From the NCBI RefSeq assembly GCF_003006155.1, contig NZ_CP023559.1, positions 3,410,001 through 3,474,000 on the forward strand: a DNA stretch of 64,000 bases, written 5' to 3'. How positions within the stretch are numbered: position 1 is the first letter of the stretch; every line of letters starts with the position of its first letter. The notes beneath the pieces are model-generated. The model ran no database searches, was not told where the DNA came from, and saw nothing but the letters and a program-made list of their open reading frames with translations. Source of the stretch: Salinicola tamaricis. GTDB taxonomy: Bacteria > Pseudomonadota > Gammaproteobacteria > Pseudomonadales > Halomonadaceae. This document shows positions 10,324 through 21,671 of the stretch, in pieces. Both the position numbers and the translations under genes were made by a program.

Positions 10324-11274
10324 ATGCATACCGAGTTCACCGCCATCACCATGGTCAGAGGCGAGGAGGACGTGGTCTATGCCGCCTGCCTGCACCACCT
10401 GCGCCTGGGGTTCGACCGCCTGGTCGTGCTCAGCCATGTCGAGCACACCTTCCTGCGCGAATGCGTGGCGCGGCTGCGGGCGCAATTCCCCGAGCGTGAA
10501 ATCGGCTTCATCGAGATCGAGGACGAGCAGGGCTTCTCCAAGCGCAAGGCCGACTATATCCAGGGGGCGCTGGAGATCTATCTCAAGCGTGACTGCCACA
10601 ACGTGGTCTATGGCTTCGACGCCGACGAGTTCCTGACCTTCAACCATGGGCGGGGGGTGAAAGCGTTCTTCGATGCCTTCTGCCAGCGCTTCCCCGGCGA
10701 GGAGAACCTCAAGCGCTTCTACTTCCGCGTGCCCTGGATCAACGTGATCTGCAAGACCCCGATTCCGCCCCAGCCCGATCTCCACGGGCGATTGCTGGAT
10801 GCCGAGTACTGGTCGCTGGGTGAGCAGGCATCGGATACCAAGGCGCTGTGTCTCTACCGCCAATCCCACCGCCTGCACATGGGCTACCACTGGCTGATGG
10901 CCAAGAGCGACCAGAGCGTGCTCGAGCCGGATGCCGAGGCGACCGCCTTTGCCCGCGAGTGGGAGGCGTGCGTCTACCACCTGCCGCTGCGCAACGTCGA
11001 GCAGTTCTTCGCGCGTATCGGCAACTACGTCGCCAGCGCCGCCAAGCAGGAGAAGCACAACCGGCTGAGCCGCTTCTTCCTCGACAACCCGCACGTCAAT
11101 CGCCAGCACTTCTTCGAGATGTGCGTGGCGCCGGAGCCGAGCTTCAAGGATTACGACGAACTCAAGCACCACCTGGGCGCGGGAATCGACGAGATGGTGC
11201 TGATGGCCTTCACCAAGCTGATGGTCAAGCCGCGCCTGGACATTGGCCGCGCGCTGCTCGCGCCGCCGGCCTGA
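10324..11274 (+). CDS. GT2/GT92-like glycosyltransferase
   Basis: A 316-residue cytoplasmic protein with an N-terminal ITMVRGEEDVVYAACLHHLRLGF segment and a YGFDADEFLTF metal-binding-type motif. This is the same fold class as the N-terminal half of the 6053 gene, so it probably transfers a sugar in the same polymer pathway. It is intact. About 117 bases separate it from the previous gene and 65 from the next, all in the same direction, so an operon is likely. The donor and linkage cannot be inferred. Confidence 0.7.
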   Translation: MHTEFTAITMVRGEEDVVYAACLHHLRLGFDRLVVLSHVEHTFLRECVARLRAQFPEREIGFIEIEDEQGFSKRKADYIQGALEIYLKRDCHNVVYGFDADEFLTFNHGRGVKAFFDAFCQRFPGEENLKRFYFRVPWINVICKTPIPPQPDLHGRLLDAEYWSLGEQASDTKALCLYRQSHRLHMGYHWLMAKSDQSVLEPDAEATAFAREWEACVYHLPLRNVEQFFARIGNYVASAAKQEKHNRLSRFFLDNPHVNRQHFFEMCVAPEPSFKDYDELKHHLGAGIDEMVLMAFTKLMVKPRLDIGRALLAPPA

Positions 11275-11339
11275 ACCGCGACCGGCGTGGCCACTGCCTA
11301 ACTCGCAGCGTCAACGCCAATCCGAGAGGGGACCCGATC

Positions 11340-12365
11340 ATGCGCTATCCACGCTGGGTGGTACTGAGCGATGGCAGTTGCCCGACCGAGGACATCTATT
11401 TCCTGGGGTCGGCGGCACCCTGGCTGCAGGCTCGGGGCGTCGAGGTCAGGCGTATCGATACCAGCTACTGGCGTCTGCCGATCATGTGCATGCCGTGGCT
11501 GGTGGGAGAGATGCGCCATGCCCATGTCCTGGTCTGCCGTTCGCTCAACACTTACTGGCTCTCCTGGCTGGAGGCCAATCGCGAGCGTCTGGCGACGGTC
11601 CGCTACCTGATCGACGACGATATCCCCGCGGCAGCCGAGGACCCGCGTCTGCCGGCGAGCTATCGCCGGCGCATGCGCCATGTCGCCACGCAGCTGCAGC
11701 CGCGGCTGTTCGCCCTGGCCGACGAGGTGATCGCCAGCAGCGCCGCGCTGGGCCAGCAGCTGAGTCGCCATCATCCGGCGGTGGCGGTACTGACCCCGCC
11801 GCTGATCGGCGAACCGCTGGCGACCATGCCGCCGCCGGCGCTGACGCGCATCGGCTTCTACGGTTCGCGCGCGCACCTAGGTGATCTCGAGGCGATCACG
11901 CCGGCGCTGGTAGCACTGCACCAACGCCATACCGATCTCTCCTTCGAGATCATGCTTGGCGAGCACACGCCGCGGGCACTGCAGGGGCTCGCCCGGGTGC
12001 AGACGCCGCGGGCGTTGAACTGGCGCGCCTTTCAGCGCTACCGCGGGCAGCATAGTGCGGACATCGGCCTGACACCGATGGTCGACACGCCGTTCAATGC
12101 CGGCAAGTCGCACATCAAGTTTCTCGATAACGCGCTGATGGGGAGCGTGGGTATCTACAGCCGCTGCTCGCCCTACCGCGACGTGGTCGAGGATGGTGTC
12201 GACGGGCTGCTGGTGGATAACGCCGAGGTGGACTGGCGCGAGGCCGTCGAGCGACTGGTACAGCAGCCCGGCGAGGCCCGAGCGATGGCTCGCCGCGCTG
12301 CACACAAGGCGCGTGAACTCGGCGACCCGGCGCGGGCGCGGGCGTTCTGGTGGGCGCGACGCTGA
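11340..12365 (+). CDS. GT4-like glycosyltransferase
   Basis: The 341-residue product has a GT-B-like layout: an N-terminal half with LSDGSCPTEDIYF, and a C-terminal half with RIGFYGSRAHLGDLEAI, GLTPMVDTPFNAGKSHIKFLD and DGVDGLLVDN. The last two match the region where GT4 enzymes bind the nucleotide sugar and end in a short Rossmann helix. I chose ATG 11340 because GAGAGGGG lies just upstream and the longer in-frame extension overlaps the previous gene. It is the last gene of the rightward capsule operon and is followed by a strong hairpin. It may be slightly mis-sequenced at the C-terminus, since the end FWWARR is abrupt. Confidence 0.65.
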   Translation: MRYPRWVVLSDGSCPTEDIYFLGSAAPWLQARGVEVRRIDTSYWRLPIMCMPWLVGEMRHAHVLVCRSLNTYWLSWLEANRERLATVRYLIDDDIPAAAEDPRLPASYRRRMRHVATQLQPRLFALADEVIASSAALGQQLSRHHPAVAVLTPPLIGEPLATMPPPALTRIGFYGSRAHLGDLEAITPALVALHQRHTDLSFEIMLGEHTPRALQGLARVQTPRALNWRAFQRYRGQHSADIGLTPMVDTPFNAGKSHIKFLDNALMGSVGIYSRCSPYRDVVEDGVDGLLVDNAEVDWREAVERLVQQPGEARAMARRAAHKARELGDPARARAFWWARR

Positions 12366-12403
12366 CACGCCAAGGCTGGCGCTGAGTGGAGTATCAGAAG
12401 AGA

Positions 12404-12440
12404 CCGCCCGCCCGGGGAGACTCGGGCGGGCGGTGGGCGT
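12404..12440. terminator. Terminator between convergent capsule genes
   Basis: An 11-bp perfect GC stem (12404-12414 with 12423-12433) with an 8-base loop is followed by GGGCGTTTT. It sits between the end of the rightward glycosyltransferase operon and the end of leftward kpsS. The T run makes it best for the plus strand, but it may act in both directions. Confidence 0.75.
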
Positions 12441-12482
12441 TTTGGGGCGGATGGCAGCGGCGTGCAAGGTCGCCGGCGCGGT

Positions 12483-13697
12483 TCAGGAGGCGACGCGGGC
12501 GTGGGAAGCGTGAAGCAGGCGCTCGATCGGCGAGATGTTGGCGGTGAGCCGCTCGGCGGCTTCCATGACGGCGCGATCGCGGCCGGCGCTGGCGTGGAAG
12601 TCGCCCTCGATCTGGGTGGCGTGGATCAGCACCCGCCGGAAGGCCTGGTAGAGATCGGCCTCGGGCGCGCGCGGATAGCGCCAGAACAGCTCCAGATCGT
12701 CGTTCGCCGCCAGCCCCGGCAGACAGTAGTGGGCGTCGCTGAGGGCGAATAGCGGACAGCCTTCGGCCAGGGCCAGGTGAGCTTCGGGTTCGCCCTGGCC
12801 GACCCAGCCACTGGCGTGGGGTAGCAGTCGCGGTAGCTGCATGGGGTCGAGAAAGCCGAGACGCTCTCCCAGTGCCAGACGCCGTGCCAGGCGTGCCAAC
12901 CAGCGGCGGGGGGGATGTCGATGGCGATCGGCTGCGGTCGGCAGCAGCAACAACCGGCAGCGGGCCGGGGCGACGCGGGCGAAGCCGGCGATCACGCGCT
13001 CGAGGTGGCGGCGCTGAGGAGCCTGATCGTCACGTCCCAACTGGCCGCCGCTGGAGAGAATGAAAAAGGGCCCCAGGTCGAGCTCAGTGGCACTTGCCCC
13101 GGGGACTGTCGGCGATGGTGTCATGGGCCAGATGGGGGGCCGCTGGCCGGTCACTTGCGTTCCGCTCGTGGCGCGCGCCGCGGGGGCAGCCGTGCGCCCA
13201 GCCGGTAGAGCGCCGGCAGCAACGGGGCCAGAGTGCCGGGCGCTGGCCATACGACCGCTGCGGCCGGCTCGCTGAGCCCCTCGGCGGCGGCGTGGAACCA
13301 CCAGGGGTCGCGTGGCAGCAGCGAGCGTGCGCCGCTACCTTCACGCTCCAGCGTGATGCGGCCCGGGCCCAGATAGCCGTGCTCGAAGAGGTGATTGCGG
13401 ATGCCGTAGCGCCGTGCGAGCGCAACCGCCAGACCGTGCGCGGGCGTGTGCATCTGGAACAGCACCTGGTCGGTCACGTGGTGCTGACGCCACAGCTCGC
13501 CGAGCACGTGGGGCAGCATCGCCAGGGGATGACGGAAGGTCAGCGCGTCGGGGTGGTGCCAGTAGAGGCGCTCACCGAGATGGAAGTGCAACTTGACCAC
13601 GCGATGCCCATCGTCCAGCAGGCGCTGAGCCAATTGGCTGAAGAAAGGAGAGGCGGGGGCCTTCCAGGAACAGATAGGTGCGTTGGGGAAAGAACAT
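12483..13697 (-). CDS. kpsS: Capsule beta-Kdo transferase, KpsS family (frameshifted)
   Basis: Reading from ATG 13697 gives MFFPQRTYLFLEGP. After a shift in the G run at 13655-13659 (forward strand) it continues ASPFFSQLAQRLLDDGHRVVKL, then the hallmark FEHGYLGPGRITLEREG and LPRDPWWF. A second shift between about 13110 and 13160 leads to LGPFFILSSGGQLGRDD and RVIAGFARVAPARC down to the stop at 12483. The total is about 404 residues, the normal KpsS length. KpsS adds the first beta-Kdo to lyso-phosphatidylglycerol for ABC-transporter-dependent capsules. The partner genes kpsC, kpsM, kpsT, kpsD and kpsE are not in the window. The alternative, LipB of Neisseria, is the same family. Confidence 0.75.
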
Positions 13698-14034
13698 GGC
13701 GGCGTGTCCGGCGTGTCAGTGCCGGTGTGCGCATGCCCGTGATGATGCCCGTTATGAGCGCGCGGGAAGGCGATGCCGGCGGGGTCTTCTGACTCTAGCG
13801 ACGGCGTTGCGCCGTGGCATGACCCGATCGCATGAATCTGACGCTGGCTTATGTCAGCGTTTTCGCTTCCCCCGGGCCGAGATATCTCAGTCCGGTAGGG
13901 CGCTGGCGGTGGGGCCCGGGAAAAGAAGAGGGCGCTAAACTGTCGGGGCCGAAACGCCAGGCGCCCCATGCAGGGATGGGGCGCCGGGTATTCCATGGCG
14001 CCCGGCCCGTGGTGATGGGCCGGCGCGCGGTCGC
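13698..14034. other. Gap between kpsS and prc
   Basis: About 340 bases without a supportable gene. It contains the prc terminator hairpin (13960-13985) and presumably the leftward kpsS promoter. Open frames here are overhangs of kpsS and prc shadows. Confidence 0.6.
13960..13985 (-). terminator. Putative prc terminator
   Basis: A perfect 10-bp stem (13960-13969 with 13976-13985) with a 6-base loop lies about 50 bases after the prc stop on the minus strand and is followed there by TGGCGTTTCGG. The U tract is weak. Confidence 0.55.
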
Positions 14035-16182
14035 TCAGTTGGCGGGGGGCTTCTGCATCAGTTGGGCGTAGTCGAGCAGGATCTGCGAGGTCTCCTGCAG
14101 CTCGGCGCGGTCGATCGGCTCGACGTCGTCGGCCTTGTCGGCTTTACCTTCCTGCTTGCCTTGTCGTCCTTGGCGCTCTTATCGTTCTTGGCGCCACTGT
14201 CACTGGCGTCCGACTGGCCGTCGTCGGGCGTGGAGCGATCGCGGGCGTCGACCCAGCTCGTCAGCGGTTCCAGGCCCAGCGCGCGACGACGCTGGTTCTC
14301 CAGCGCCAGTTGCTCGGTCTCCTGAGCCTCCATCTCGCGTTTACGCTGCTCGGCGTTGAGGCTGATGCTGGTCTGTTGTTCGCGCAGACGCTTGATCAAC
14401 TGAGCCTGCTTTTCCAGATAGACGAAGTCCGGATCGTTGGCGACACGTTTGTCATGGCGATCCTGCAGGCTCTCCAGGTAGCGCCAGGGCTGGCCGTAGA
14501 GCCGGTACTGCACCGGACGCACGCGGTCCCAGGGCAGGGCGTTGTCGAGGGCGCTTTCACCGATTTCGTCGGGGTCGATCAGGCTGGGGAAGAGAATGTC
14601 GGGCTCGACGCCGCGGTTCTGGGTGCTCTCGCCGGAGATACGGTAGAACTTGGCGCGGGTGAGCTTGATCTGGCCGTGGCTCAGATCGCTCAGGGTCTGC
14701 ACCGTGCCCTTGCCGAAGGTGCGGCTGCCGATCACCAGGCCGCGGCCGTAATCCTGGATCGCGCCGGCGAAGATCTCCGAGGCCGAAGCGGAGAGGCGAT
14801 TGACCAGCACCGCTAACGGGCCGTCGTAGGCGACGCCGGCATCGGTATCGCCATACAGATTGATGCGGCCGCGGGCGTCGCGCACCTGCACCGTGGGGCC
14901 GCGGTCGATGAACAGCCCGATCATCGAGTTGGCCTCCTGCAGGGCGCCGCCGCCGTCGTTGCGCAGGTCGAGCACGATGCCCTCGACGTTCTGTGCCTTG
15001 AGCTTGGCGATCTCCTTGGCGACGTCGCGGGTGGTGCTGCGATAGTCGGTCTCACCCGCCTGCCAGGCGTCGAAGTCGACGTAGAAGGCAGGCACGGTGA
15101 TGATGCCGATCTTGTGGGTTTGACCGTCGCGCTGGATCTCCTCGACCTTGCTGTGGGCAGCCTGATCCTCGAGTTTGACCGTGTCGCGAACGATTTTGAC
15201 CTGCTGGGTGCGGGTGACGTCGACCGCCTTGGCCGGAATGATGTCGAGGCGCACGGTGGAGCCCTTGGCCCCGCGAATCAGCTCGACCACCTGATCCAGA
15301 CGCATGCCGACCACATTGACCATGTCGCCGTCGTTACCCTGACCGACCGCGACGATGCGATCCGCCGGCTGCAGCACGCCGCTCTTGTCCGCCGGTCCGC
15401 CGGGGACCAGGCTGGAAACCTTGACGTATTCGCCGTCGTTCTGGAGCAGCGCGCCGATCCCCTCGAGCGACAGCCGCATCTGGATATCGAACGACTCTCC
15501 CTGCTGCGGCGAGAGATACTCGGTATGCGGGTCGACGGTGCCGGTGACCGCGGCCATCAGCAGCACCAGCACGTCTTCGGCGTTGGTCTGACGCACTCGG
15601 TTGAGCTGGTTGGTGTAGCGATCGTGCAGCGTCTTGGATCTGCTCCGGCGTCTGGTCGTTGAGCGACAGCGTCAGTGCGGCGTTCTCGAGGCGTTTGCTC
15701 CACAGCGCGTCGAGCGACGCCTCGCTGCCGGCCCAGGGCGAGTCCTTGCGGTCGAGCGCCAGGCGCTCGTTGCCGGTATAGGTGTAGTCGATGCCTTGAT
15801 CGACCCGCGCCACCAACCACTGCAGGCGTGCTTCGACACGGTCCTGATAACGTGAATAGAAGGCATAGACGCGGTCCAGATCGCCATCCTCGACGGCGTC
15901 ATCGAGCGTGGTGTCGAGGTCGCTGAAGTCGTCGACGTCGCGCTGCAGCAGATAGGCGCGCTGATCGTCGAGCACGTCGAGCAGGCGCTTGAAGGCGCGC
16001 TTCGACCAGGCATTGTCGAGGGTGACTTCGGCATAGGAGCCGTACTGGATCGCCTCCGCCACTTCCGTCGCCGCCTGGCGCTGTGCATCGGTTGGGGTAG
16101 GACCGGCCAGCGCCACGACGCTCCATGCCAGCAGTAGCAAACACATGGCCGCGTGCCGAGCGGCGACAGTCAGGGTTATCAA
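14035..16182 (-). CDS. prc: Carboxy-terminal (tail-specific) protease Prc (frameshifted)
   Basis: A periplasmic S41 serine protease of about 716 residues that degrades C-terminally marked proteins and trims penicillin-binding or hydrolase proteins. A signal peptide occupies about residues 1-26 (CLLLLAWSVVALAG). A PDZ domain follows with SLEGIGALLQNDGEYVKVSSLVPGGPA. The catalytic core shows LVNRLSASASEIFAGA (Ser) and TFGKGTVQ (Lys), spaced as in E. coli Ser430/Lys455. Two single-base losses split it, near 15640 (within RYTNQLNRV) and near 14155. After the second, the true tail reads DYAQLMQKPPAN with stop 14035-14037. It is divergent from the M18 aminopeptidase. Confidence 0.93.
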
Positions 16183-16331
16183 TGAAGCACTCCCGGTTTC
16201 CTGTACACTCTGTTCCCTTTAAGACTACCGGCTGTTCCCTTTCAGACCACCGGATCCATGAATCTTTTCAGGTCCAAAATCCATTGTAGCAGTCGTATCG
16301 ACTGCCGACCGACCGCCGTTCGAGGAACCTC

Positions 16332-17687
16332 ATGTCCGACCCCGTCGCCGCCGATGCCATTTCCGACACTGCGCTCGCCAACAACGCCGTTATCGATCGT
16401 CTGATCGATTTCCTCGCCCGTTCGCCTTCGCCCTGGCACGCCACGGCCAATCTCGTCGAGCGTCTCGAAGACGCCGGCTATCGTCGACTGCGCGAGACCG
16501 ACAGCTGGCAGCTGGCGCCGGGCGACAAGGTCTATGTCACGCGCAACGACAGCTCGCTGATTGCGCTGCAGCTTCCGGCCACGCCGCTGCGGGCGCTGCG
16601 CATGGTCGGGGCGCATACCGACAGTCCGGCGCTCAGACTCAAGCCGCAGCCGGCGGTGGTCAACAAGGGGTGGCTGCAGCTGGGCGTGCAGGTCTACGGT
16701 GGGGCACTGCTGGCGCCCTGGTTCGACCGTGATCTGGGACTCTCCGGCCGGGTGCATGTTCGTCGAGCCGACGGTCGACTGCAAGGGTTATTGATCAATG
16801 TTTCCGAACCCGTGGCGATCATCCCCAGTCTGGCGATTCATCTCGATCGTGAGGCCAACAGCGGCCGCGCCATGAATGCCCAGACCCAGATGGCGCCGGT
16901 GTTTCTGCAGGGTGGCCAGGCAGAGGACGTGACGCGCCTGCTGCAGCAGTGGATCGCCGCCGAGCACGGCATCCAGGACGCCGAGATCGTCGACTTCGAA
17001 CTGGGCTTCCATGACGTGCAGCCACCGGCGCGGGTCGGGGTCGCGGGGGAGCTTTTGGCCAGCGCCCGGCTCGACAATCTGCTCTCCTGCTTCATCGGCC
17101 TCGAGGCGCTGCTCGGCTGCGATGGCAGCCAGGGGGCGGTACTGGTCGCCAACGATCATGAGGAGGTCGGCAGCGCCAGCGCCTGCGGCGCTCAGGGGCC
17201 GTTTCTGGCCGATGTGCTGCGCCGGGTCAATGCGGCGCTGGGCGAGGCGGGTGACGAGGGCTTCGTGCGCCTGATCCAGCGCTCGCTGATGATCTCCTGC
17301 GACAACGCCCACGCGCTGCACCCCAACTTCGCCGACAAGCACGACCCCCACCATGGGCCGGCGATCAACGCCGGCCCGGTGATCAAGGTCAACGCCAGCC
17401 AGCGCTACGCCACCAACAGCGCGACCGCCGCGCTGTTCCACGATCTCTGCCGCGAGGCCGAGGTGCCGGTGCAGCAGTTCGTGACGCGTGCCGACATGGG
17501 CTGCGGCAGCACCATCGGGCCGATCACCGCCACCGAGCTGGGTGTGCCCACGATCGATGTCGGCGTGCCGCAGTGGGGCATGCACTCGATCCGCGAGACC
17601 GCCGGCACCCGCGACCCGGGCTATCTGATTCGGGCGCTGATCGCGTTCTACAATCGGGCGACGCTAGACCCGGCGCACGACGCCTAA
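16332..17687 (+). CDS. apeB: M18 family aminopeptidase
   Basis: A 451-residue cytoplasmic zinc aminopeptidase that removes N-terminal, preferably acidic, residues from peptides. The metal-ligand motifs of M18 are all present: GAHTDSPALRL, NDHEEVGS, ADMGCGSTIGPI and MHSIRETAG, with APWFDRDL after the first. AGGAACC precedes the ATG by a few bases. It is intact and divergent from prc across about 150 bases that must hold both promoters. Confidence 0.95.
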   Translation: MSDPVAADAISDTALANNAVIDRLIDFLARSPSPWHATANLVERLEDAGYRRLRETDSWQLAPGDKVYVTRNDSSLIALQLPATPLRALRMVGAHTDSPALRLKPQPAVVNKGWLQLGVQVYGGALLAPWFDRDLGLSGRVHVRRADGRLQGLLINVSEPVAIIPSLAIHLDREANSGRAMNAQTQMAPVFLQGGQAEDVTRLLQQWIAAEHGIQDAEIVDFELGFHDVQPPARVGVAGELLASARLDNLLSCFIGLEALLGCDGSQGAVLVANDHEEVGSASACGAQGPFLADVLRRVNAALGEAGDEGFVRLIQRSLMISCDNAHALHPNFADKHDPHHGPAINAGPVIKVNASQRYATNSATAALFHDLCREAEVPVQQFVTRADMGCGSTIGPITATELGVPTIDVGVPQWGMHSIRETAGTRDPGYLIRALIAFYNRATLDPAHDA

Positions 17688-17923
17688 GGGTTGTACGACA
17701 CTAGGGCTTGTACGAAAAGAGAAGCCTCTTAGGGCCCATTCCCGATGCTCTGACGAGGGGGCGCGGGGGCCGGGCAAAGCGAGGGTCCTTTGCCAGGGAT
17801 GACAAAGATAGTAGCACCCAAGGAGGGGTTCACAGCGCCCTCGCGACGCCCTGCCGTCGCGTTCCCAGCGGTTGTGAAAGGCGCTCTTGGCCGATTCTCT
17901 GACTAGGCCCGAGGAGGAACAGC

Positions 17924-18904
17924 ATGGCGACACTGAGGGTGGAGGAGACGCGCTTTGCGCTGGCCGAGCGCTTCACCATCTCGCGCGGGGCGCGCAGTGA
18001 AGCGCGGGTGGTGACGGTGAGCCTGAGCGATGCCGGCCACGTGGGCCATGGCGAGTGCGTGCCCTATGCCCACTATGGTGAGTCGGTGGCGAGCGTCATC
18101 GCGCAGATCGAGTCTCTGCGTACGGCTCTGGCCGCTGGGCTCGACCGCCATGCGCTGCAGACGCGACTGCCGGCGGGGGCGGCGCGCAACGCGCTGGACT
18201 GCGCGCTATGGGATCTTGAAGCCAAGCGGCGTGCTACGCCGGTGTGGGCGCTGGCGGGGCTAGCGCCGCCGCAGGCGCAGGTGTGCGCCTATACGTTGTC
18301 GCTGGATACGCCGGCGGCCATGCGTGACAAGGCCCGGCGTCACGCCGAACGTCCGCTGCTCAAGATCAAGCTGGGTGGAGAGGGGGATCTCGAACGCCTG
18401 CGCGCGGTGCGCGAGGGGGCACCGCGGGCGCGGCTCATCGTCGATGCCAACGAGGGCTGGGATCTGTCCATCTACCAGCGTCTCGCGCCGCGGCTGGCCG
18501 AACTGGGCATCGAGATGGTCGAGCAGCCGCTGCCCGCCGCTGACGACGCCTCACTGGCGCAGATCGAGCGGCGTTTGCCGGTGTGTGCCGATGAGGCCTG
18601 TCATGATCGCAGCTCACTGGCAGCGCTGATGGGGCGCTACGACATGATCAATATCAAGCTCGACAAGAGCGGCGGGCTGACCGAAGCCCTGGCGCTCAAG
18701 CAGGAAGCGCAGGCCTTGGGGTTCGGTGTGATGGTGGGGTGCATGGTGGGATCATCGCTGTCGATGGCGCCGGCACTGTTGGTGGCCCAGGGGGCCGCGG
18801 TGGTCGATCTCGATGGGCCGCTGCTGCTGGCCAGGGATCGCGACCCGGGGCTGCACTACGATGCGATGGGGGTGCATCCCGCGCCGCCGGCACTCTGGGG
18901 TTGA
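17924..18904 (+). CDS. L-Ala-D/L-Glu (dipeptide) epimerase
   Basis: A 326-residue enolase-superfamily enzyme of the muconate-lactonizing subgroup. It shows the base motif KIKLG (Lys147 and Lys149), metal ligands in DANEGW, EQPL and ADEACHD, and the second base in NIKLDKSGGLTEAL, as in YcjG-type epimerases that act on L-Ala-D-Glu from murein recycling. GAGGAGGAACAG stands before ATG 17924. No murein-recycling partner gene is adjacent, so substrate assignment is by family only. Confidence 0.85.
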   Translation: MATLRVEETRFALAERFTISRGARSEARVVTVSLSDAGHVGHGECVPYAHYGESVASVIAQIESLRTALAAGLDRHALQTRLPAGAARNALDCALWDLEAKRRATPVWALAGLAPPQAQVCAYTLSLDTPAAMRDKARRHAERPLLKIKLGGEGDLERLRAVREGAPRARLIVDANEGWDLSIYQRLAPRLAELGIEMVEQPLPAADDASLAQIERRLPVCADEACHDRSSLAALMGRYDMINIKLDKSGGLTEALALKQEAQALGFGVMVGCMVGSSLSMAPALLVAQGAAVVDLDGPLLLARDRDPGLHYDAMGVHPAPPALWG

Positions 18905-18948
18905 GCCCCGCCAGGCTTGCCGAGAGGACCGGCAAGACGATGACCTGC

Positions 18949-18985
18949 AAAAACGCCAAAGCCCACGCGAGGTGGGCTTTGGCGT
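18949..18985 (-). terminator. Terminator of tRNA-Met
   Basis: A perfect 14-bp stem (18953-18966 with 18972-18985) with a 5-base loop. On the minus strand it is followed by TTTTTGC, directly after the tRNA-Met gene. It can also stop rightward transcription from the epimerase gene, although without a T run on that side. Confidence 0.88.
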
Positions 18986-18991
18986 CGTATC

Positions 18992-19068
18992 TGGTGGCTA
19001 CGCCCTGATTCGAACAGGGGACCCCATCATTATGAGTGATGTGCTCTAACCAGCTGAGCTACGTAGCC
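18992..19068 (-). tRNA. tRNA-Met (CAT), elongator type
   Basis: The minus strand folds as a 77-nt tRNA: 5' GGCTACG pairs with CGTAGCC, the discriminator is A, and CCA is encoded. The D arm starts GTAGCTCAGCTGG, the anticodon loop is CTCATAA with anticodon CAT (forward 19032-19034), and the T loop is GTTCGAATC. A paired G1-C72 acceptor end and the A54-lacking normal T loop fit elongator rather than initiator tRNA. Confidence 0.96.
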
Positions 19069-19104
19069 GTTGTGGTCACGCCTGATGTGTGACAACGGAG
19101 GCGA

Positions 19105-19132
19105 ATACTAGCATAACCCGATGAAACGTCAA
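19105..19132 (-). promoter_or_regulatory. Promoter of tRNA-Met
   Basis: On the minus strand TTGACG (19127-19132) and TAGTAT (19105-19110) are separated by 16 bases, a near-consensus sigma-70 promoter. The -10 box ends 36 bases before the tRNA 5' end. Confidence 0.8.
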
Positions 19133-19204
19133 CGCTTTTTTGCACGAATCCGGCCATCGGGCGGTACCGGGGCGTGGCTACCTGGCCCCAGCGGTTGGCC
19201 GCGC

Positions 19205-20296
<1,092 letters not shown>

Positions 20297-20406
20297 GAGC
20301 GCTTCCTGGAAAGAGAGTTCGTGACGCGTGAAAGATCGCTATTCTACTCGACCCGTGGCGTCGGCGATAACGTGTATGGCGCAGGGTCGGCTGACGGGAG
20401 CGTGGC

Positions 20407-20991
20407 TCAGGCGGAAAAGGCGTGCAGGCGATTCATCGCCTTGGCCCAGTGGCCGTCGAGGGCGTCGGGCAGGGTGACGACGATCTCGTCGAGCGCTGCA
20501 TCGATGGCGTCGCGCTCCGTCTTGCCAGGGCGGCCGAGCACATAGTTGGTCACCAGCTTGGCGCTGCCCGGGTGGCCGATGCCGACCCGCAGCCGATGAA
20601 AGCCGTTGTGGTTGCCGAACGCGCTGATGATGTCGCGCAGGCCGTTGTGGCCGCCATGACCGCCGCCGGTCTTGTAGCGCGCCGTACCCGGGGCGATGTC
20701 GAGCTCGTCGTGAGCCACGATCACCTCGTCCGGGGCAATCTTGAAGAACTGGCACAGCGCGGCCACGGAGGCACCGCTGCGGTTCATGAAGGTGGTGGGG
20801 TTGAGCAGGTGCAGATCGTGCCCGCCCAGGCGGATCTTGGCGTAAAGACCCAGAAATTTGCGCTCGGGACGCAGCGCAGACGCTGCGTCCCTCGCGAGGC
20901 GCTCGACCAGCCAAGCGCCGGCATTGTGGCGGGTGTCTTCGTACTCCGGCCCCGGGTTGCCGAGACCGATGATCGCTTTCACGTCGCCCAT
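20407..20991 (-). CDS. pth: Peptidyl-tRNA hydrolase
   Basis: A 194-residue enzyme that cleaves the ester bond of peptidyl-tRNAs that drop off ribosomes. Motifs include IGLGNPGPEYEDTRHNAGAW with the catalytic His, PTTFMNRSG, VAHDELD and the GGHGGHNGLRDI loop. It is intact, starts 33 bases after the rplY stop and precedes ychF, so the three are probably one operon. Confidence 0.98.
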   Translation of the reverse strand: MGDVKAIIGLGNPGPEYEDTRHNAGAWLVERLARDAASALRPERKFLGLYAKIRLGGHDLHLLNPTTFMNRSGASVAALCQFFKIAPDEVIVAHDELDIAPGTARYKTGGGHGGHNGLRDIISAFGNHNGFHRLRVGIGHPGSAKLVTNYVLGRPGKTERDAIDAALDEIVVTLPDALDGHWAKAMNRLHAFSA

Positions 20992-21024
20992 GCCGTCGCC
21001 TGCTCTTGTCGCGTGCCGTGAAGC

Positions 21025-21671
21025 TTACGCTTCGCCTTTCGGTTCGCCGTCTTCGTCGACGCCTTCACCGGCCACTTCGTCGTCACGTGCCACGGTCGGG
21101 TGAGTCACGCTGACCACGCCGGCATCGTGCTCTTCGCCGTGGGTCAGTTCGACCAGGGTCACACCTTCCGGCAGCTTGAGGTCGGAAAGGTGAATGGTCT
21201 CGCCGAGGCCCAGGTTGGCGACGTCGACTTCGAGGTATTCCGGCAGCTTGGACGGCAGGCAGCTGATCTGGACGTCGTTGTTGAGCACGTGCAGCACGCC
21301 GCCTTCGTCCTTGACGCCCTTGCAGCTCTCTTCGTTGAGGAAGTGCAGCGGGACGTTCAGGGTCAGCTCGTGGGTCGCATCGACGCGCATGAAGTCAGCG
21401 TGGGTCACCAAGGCCTTGTACGGGTGGCGCTGGAGGTCACGGATGACAACCTGCTCGCTCTTGCCGTCGATCTGGATATCGATGATCGAGGAGAAAAGGC
21501 TTCGTCTTCGATCGCCTTGTAGAAGGCCGGCTTGTCGATGGTGATCGGCTGCGGGGCGGCTTCGCCACCGTAGATGATCGCGGCGACCTGTTCGTTCTTG
21601 CGGCGCAGGCGGCGGCTCGCACCTTTCCCCAGCTCCGTACGAACATTGGCTGTCAGGGTGTAATGGGACAT
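21025..21671 (-). CDS. rplY: 50S ribosomal protein L25/CTC (frameshifted)
   Basis: The first frame from ATG 21671 reads [20 protein letters not shown]...[15 protein letters not shown] to AIEDEAF. Loss of one base near 21493-21500 moves the rest into a second frame ([24 protein letters not shown], through the C-terminal TL5/CTC domain) ending in [10 protein letters not shown] at 21025. The restored product is about 215 residues, the long CTC form. L25 binds 5S rRNA. A break in a housekeeping ribosomal gene is more likely a sequence error than a real lesion. Confidence 0.95.
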
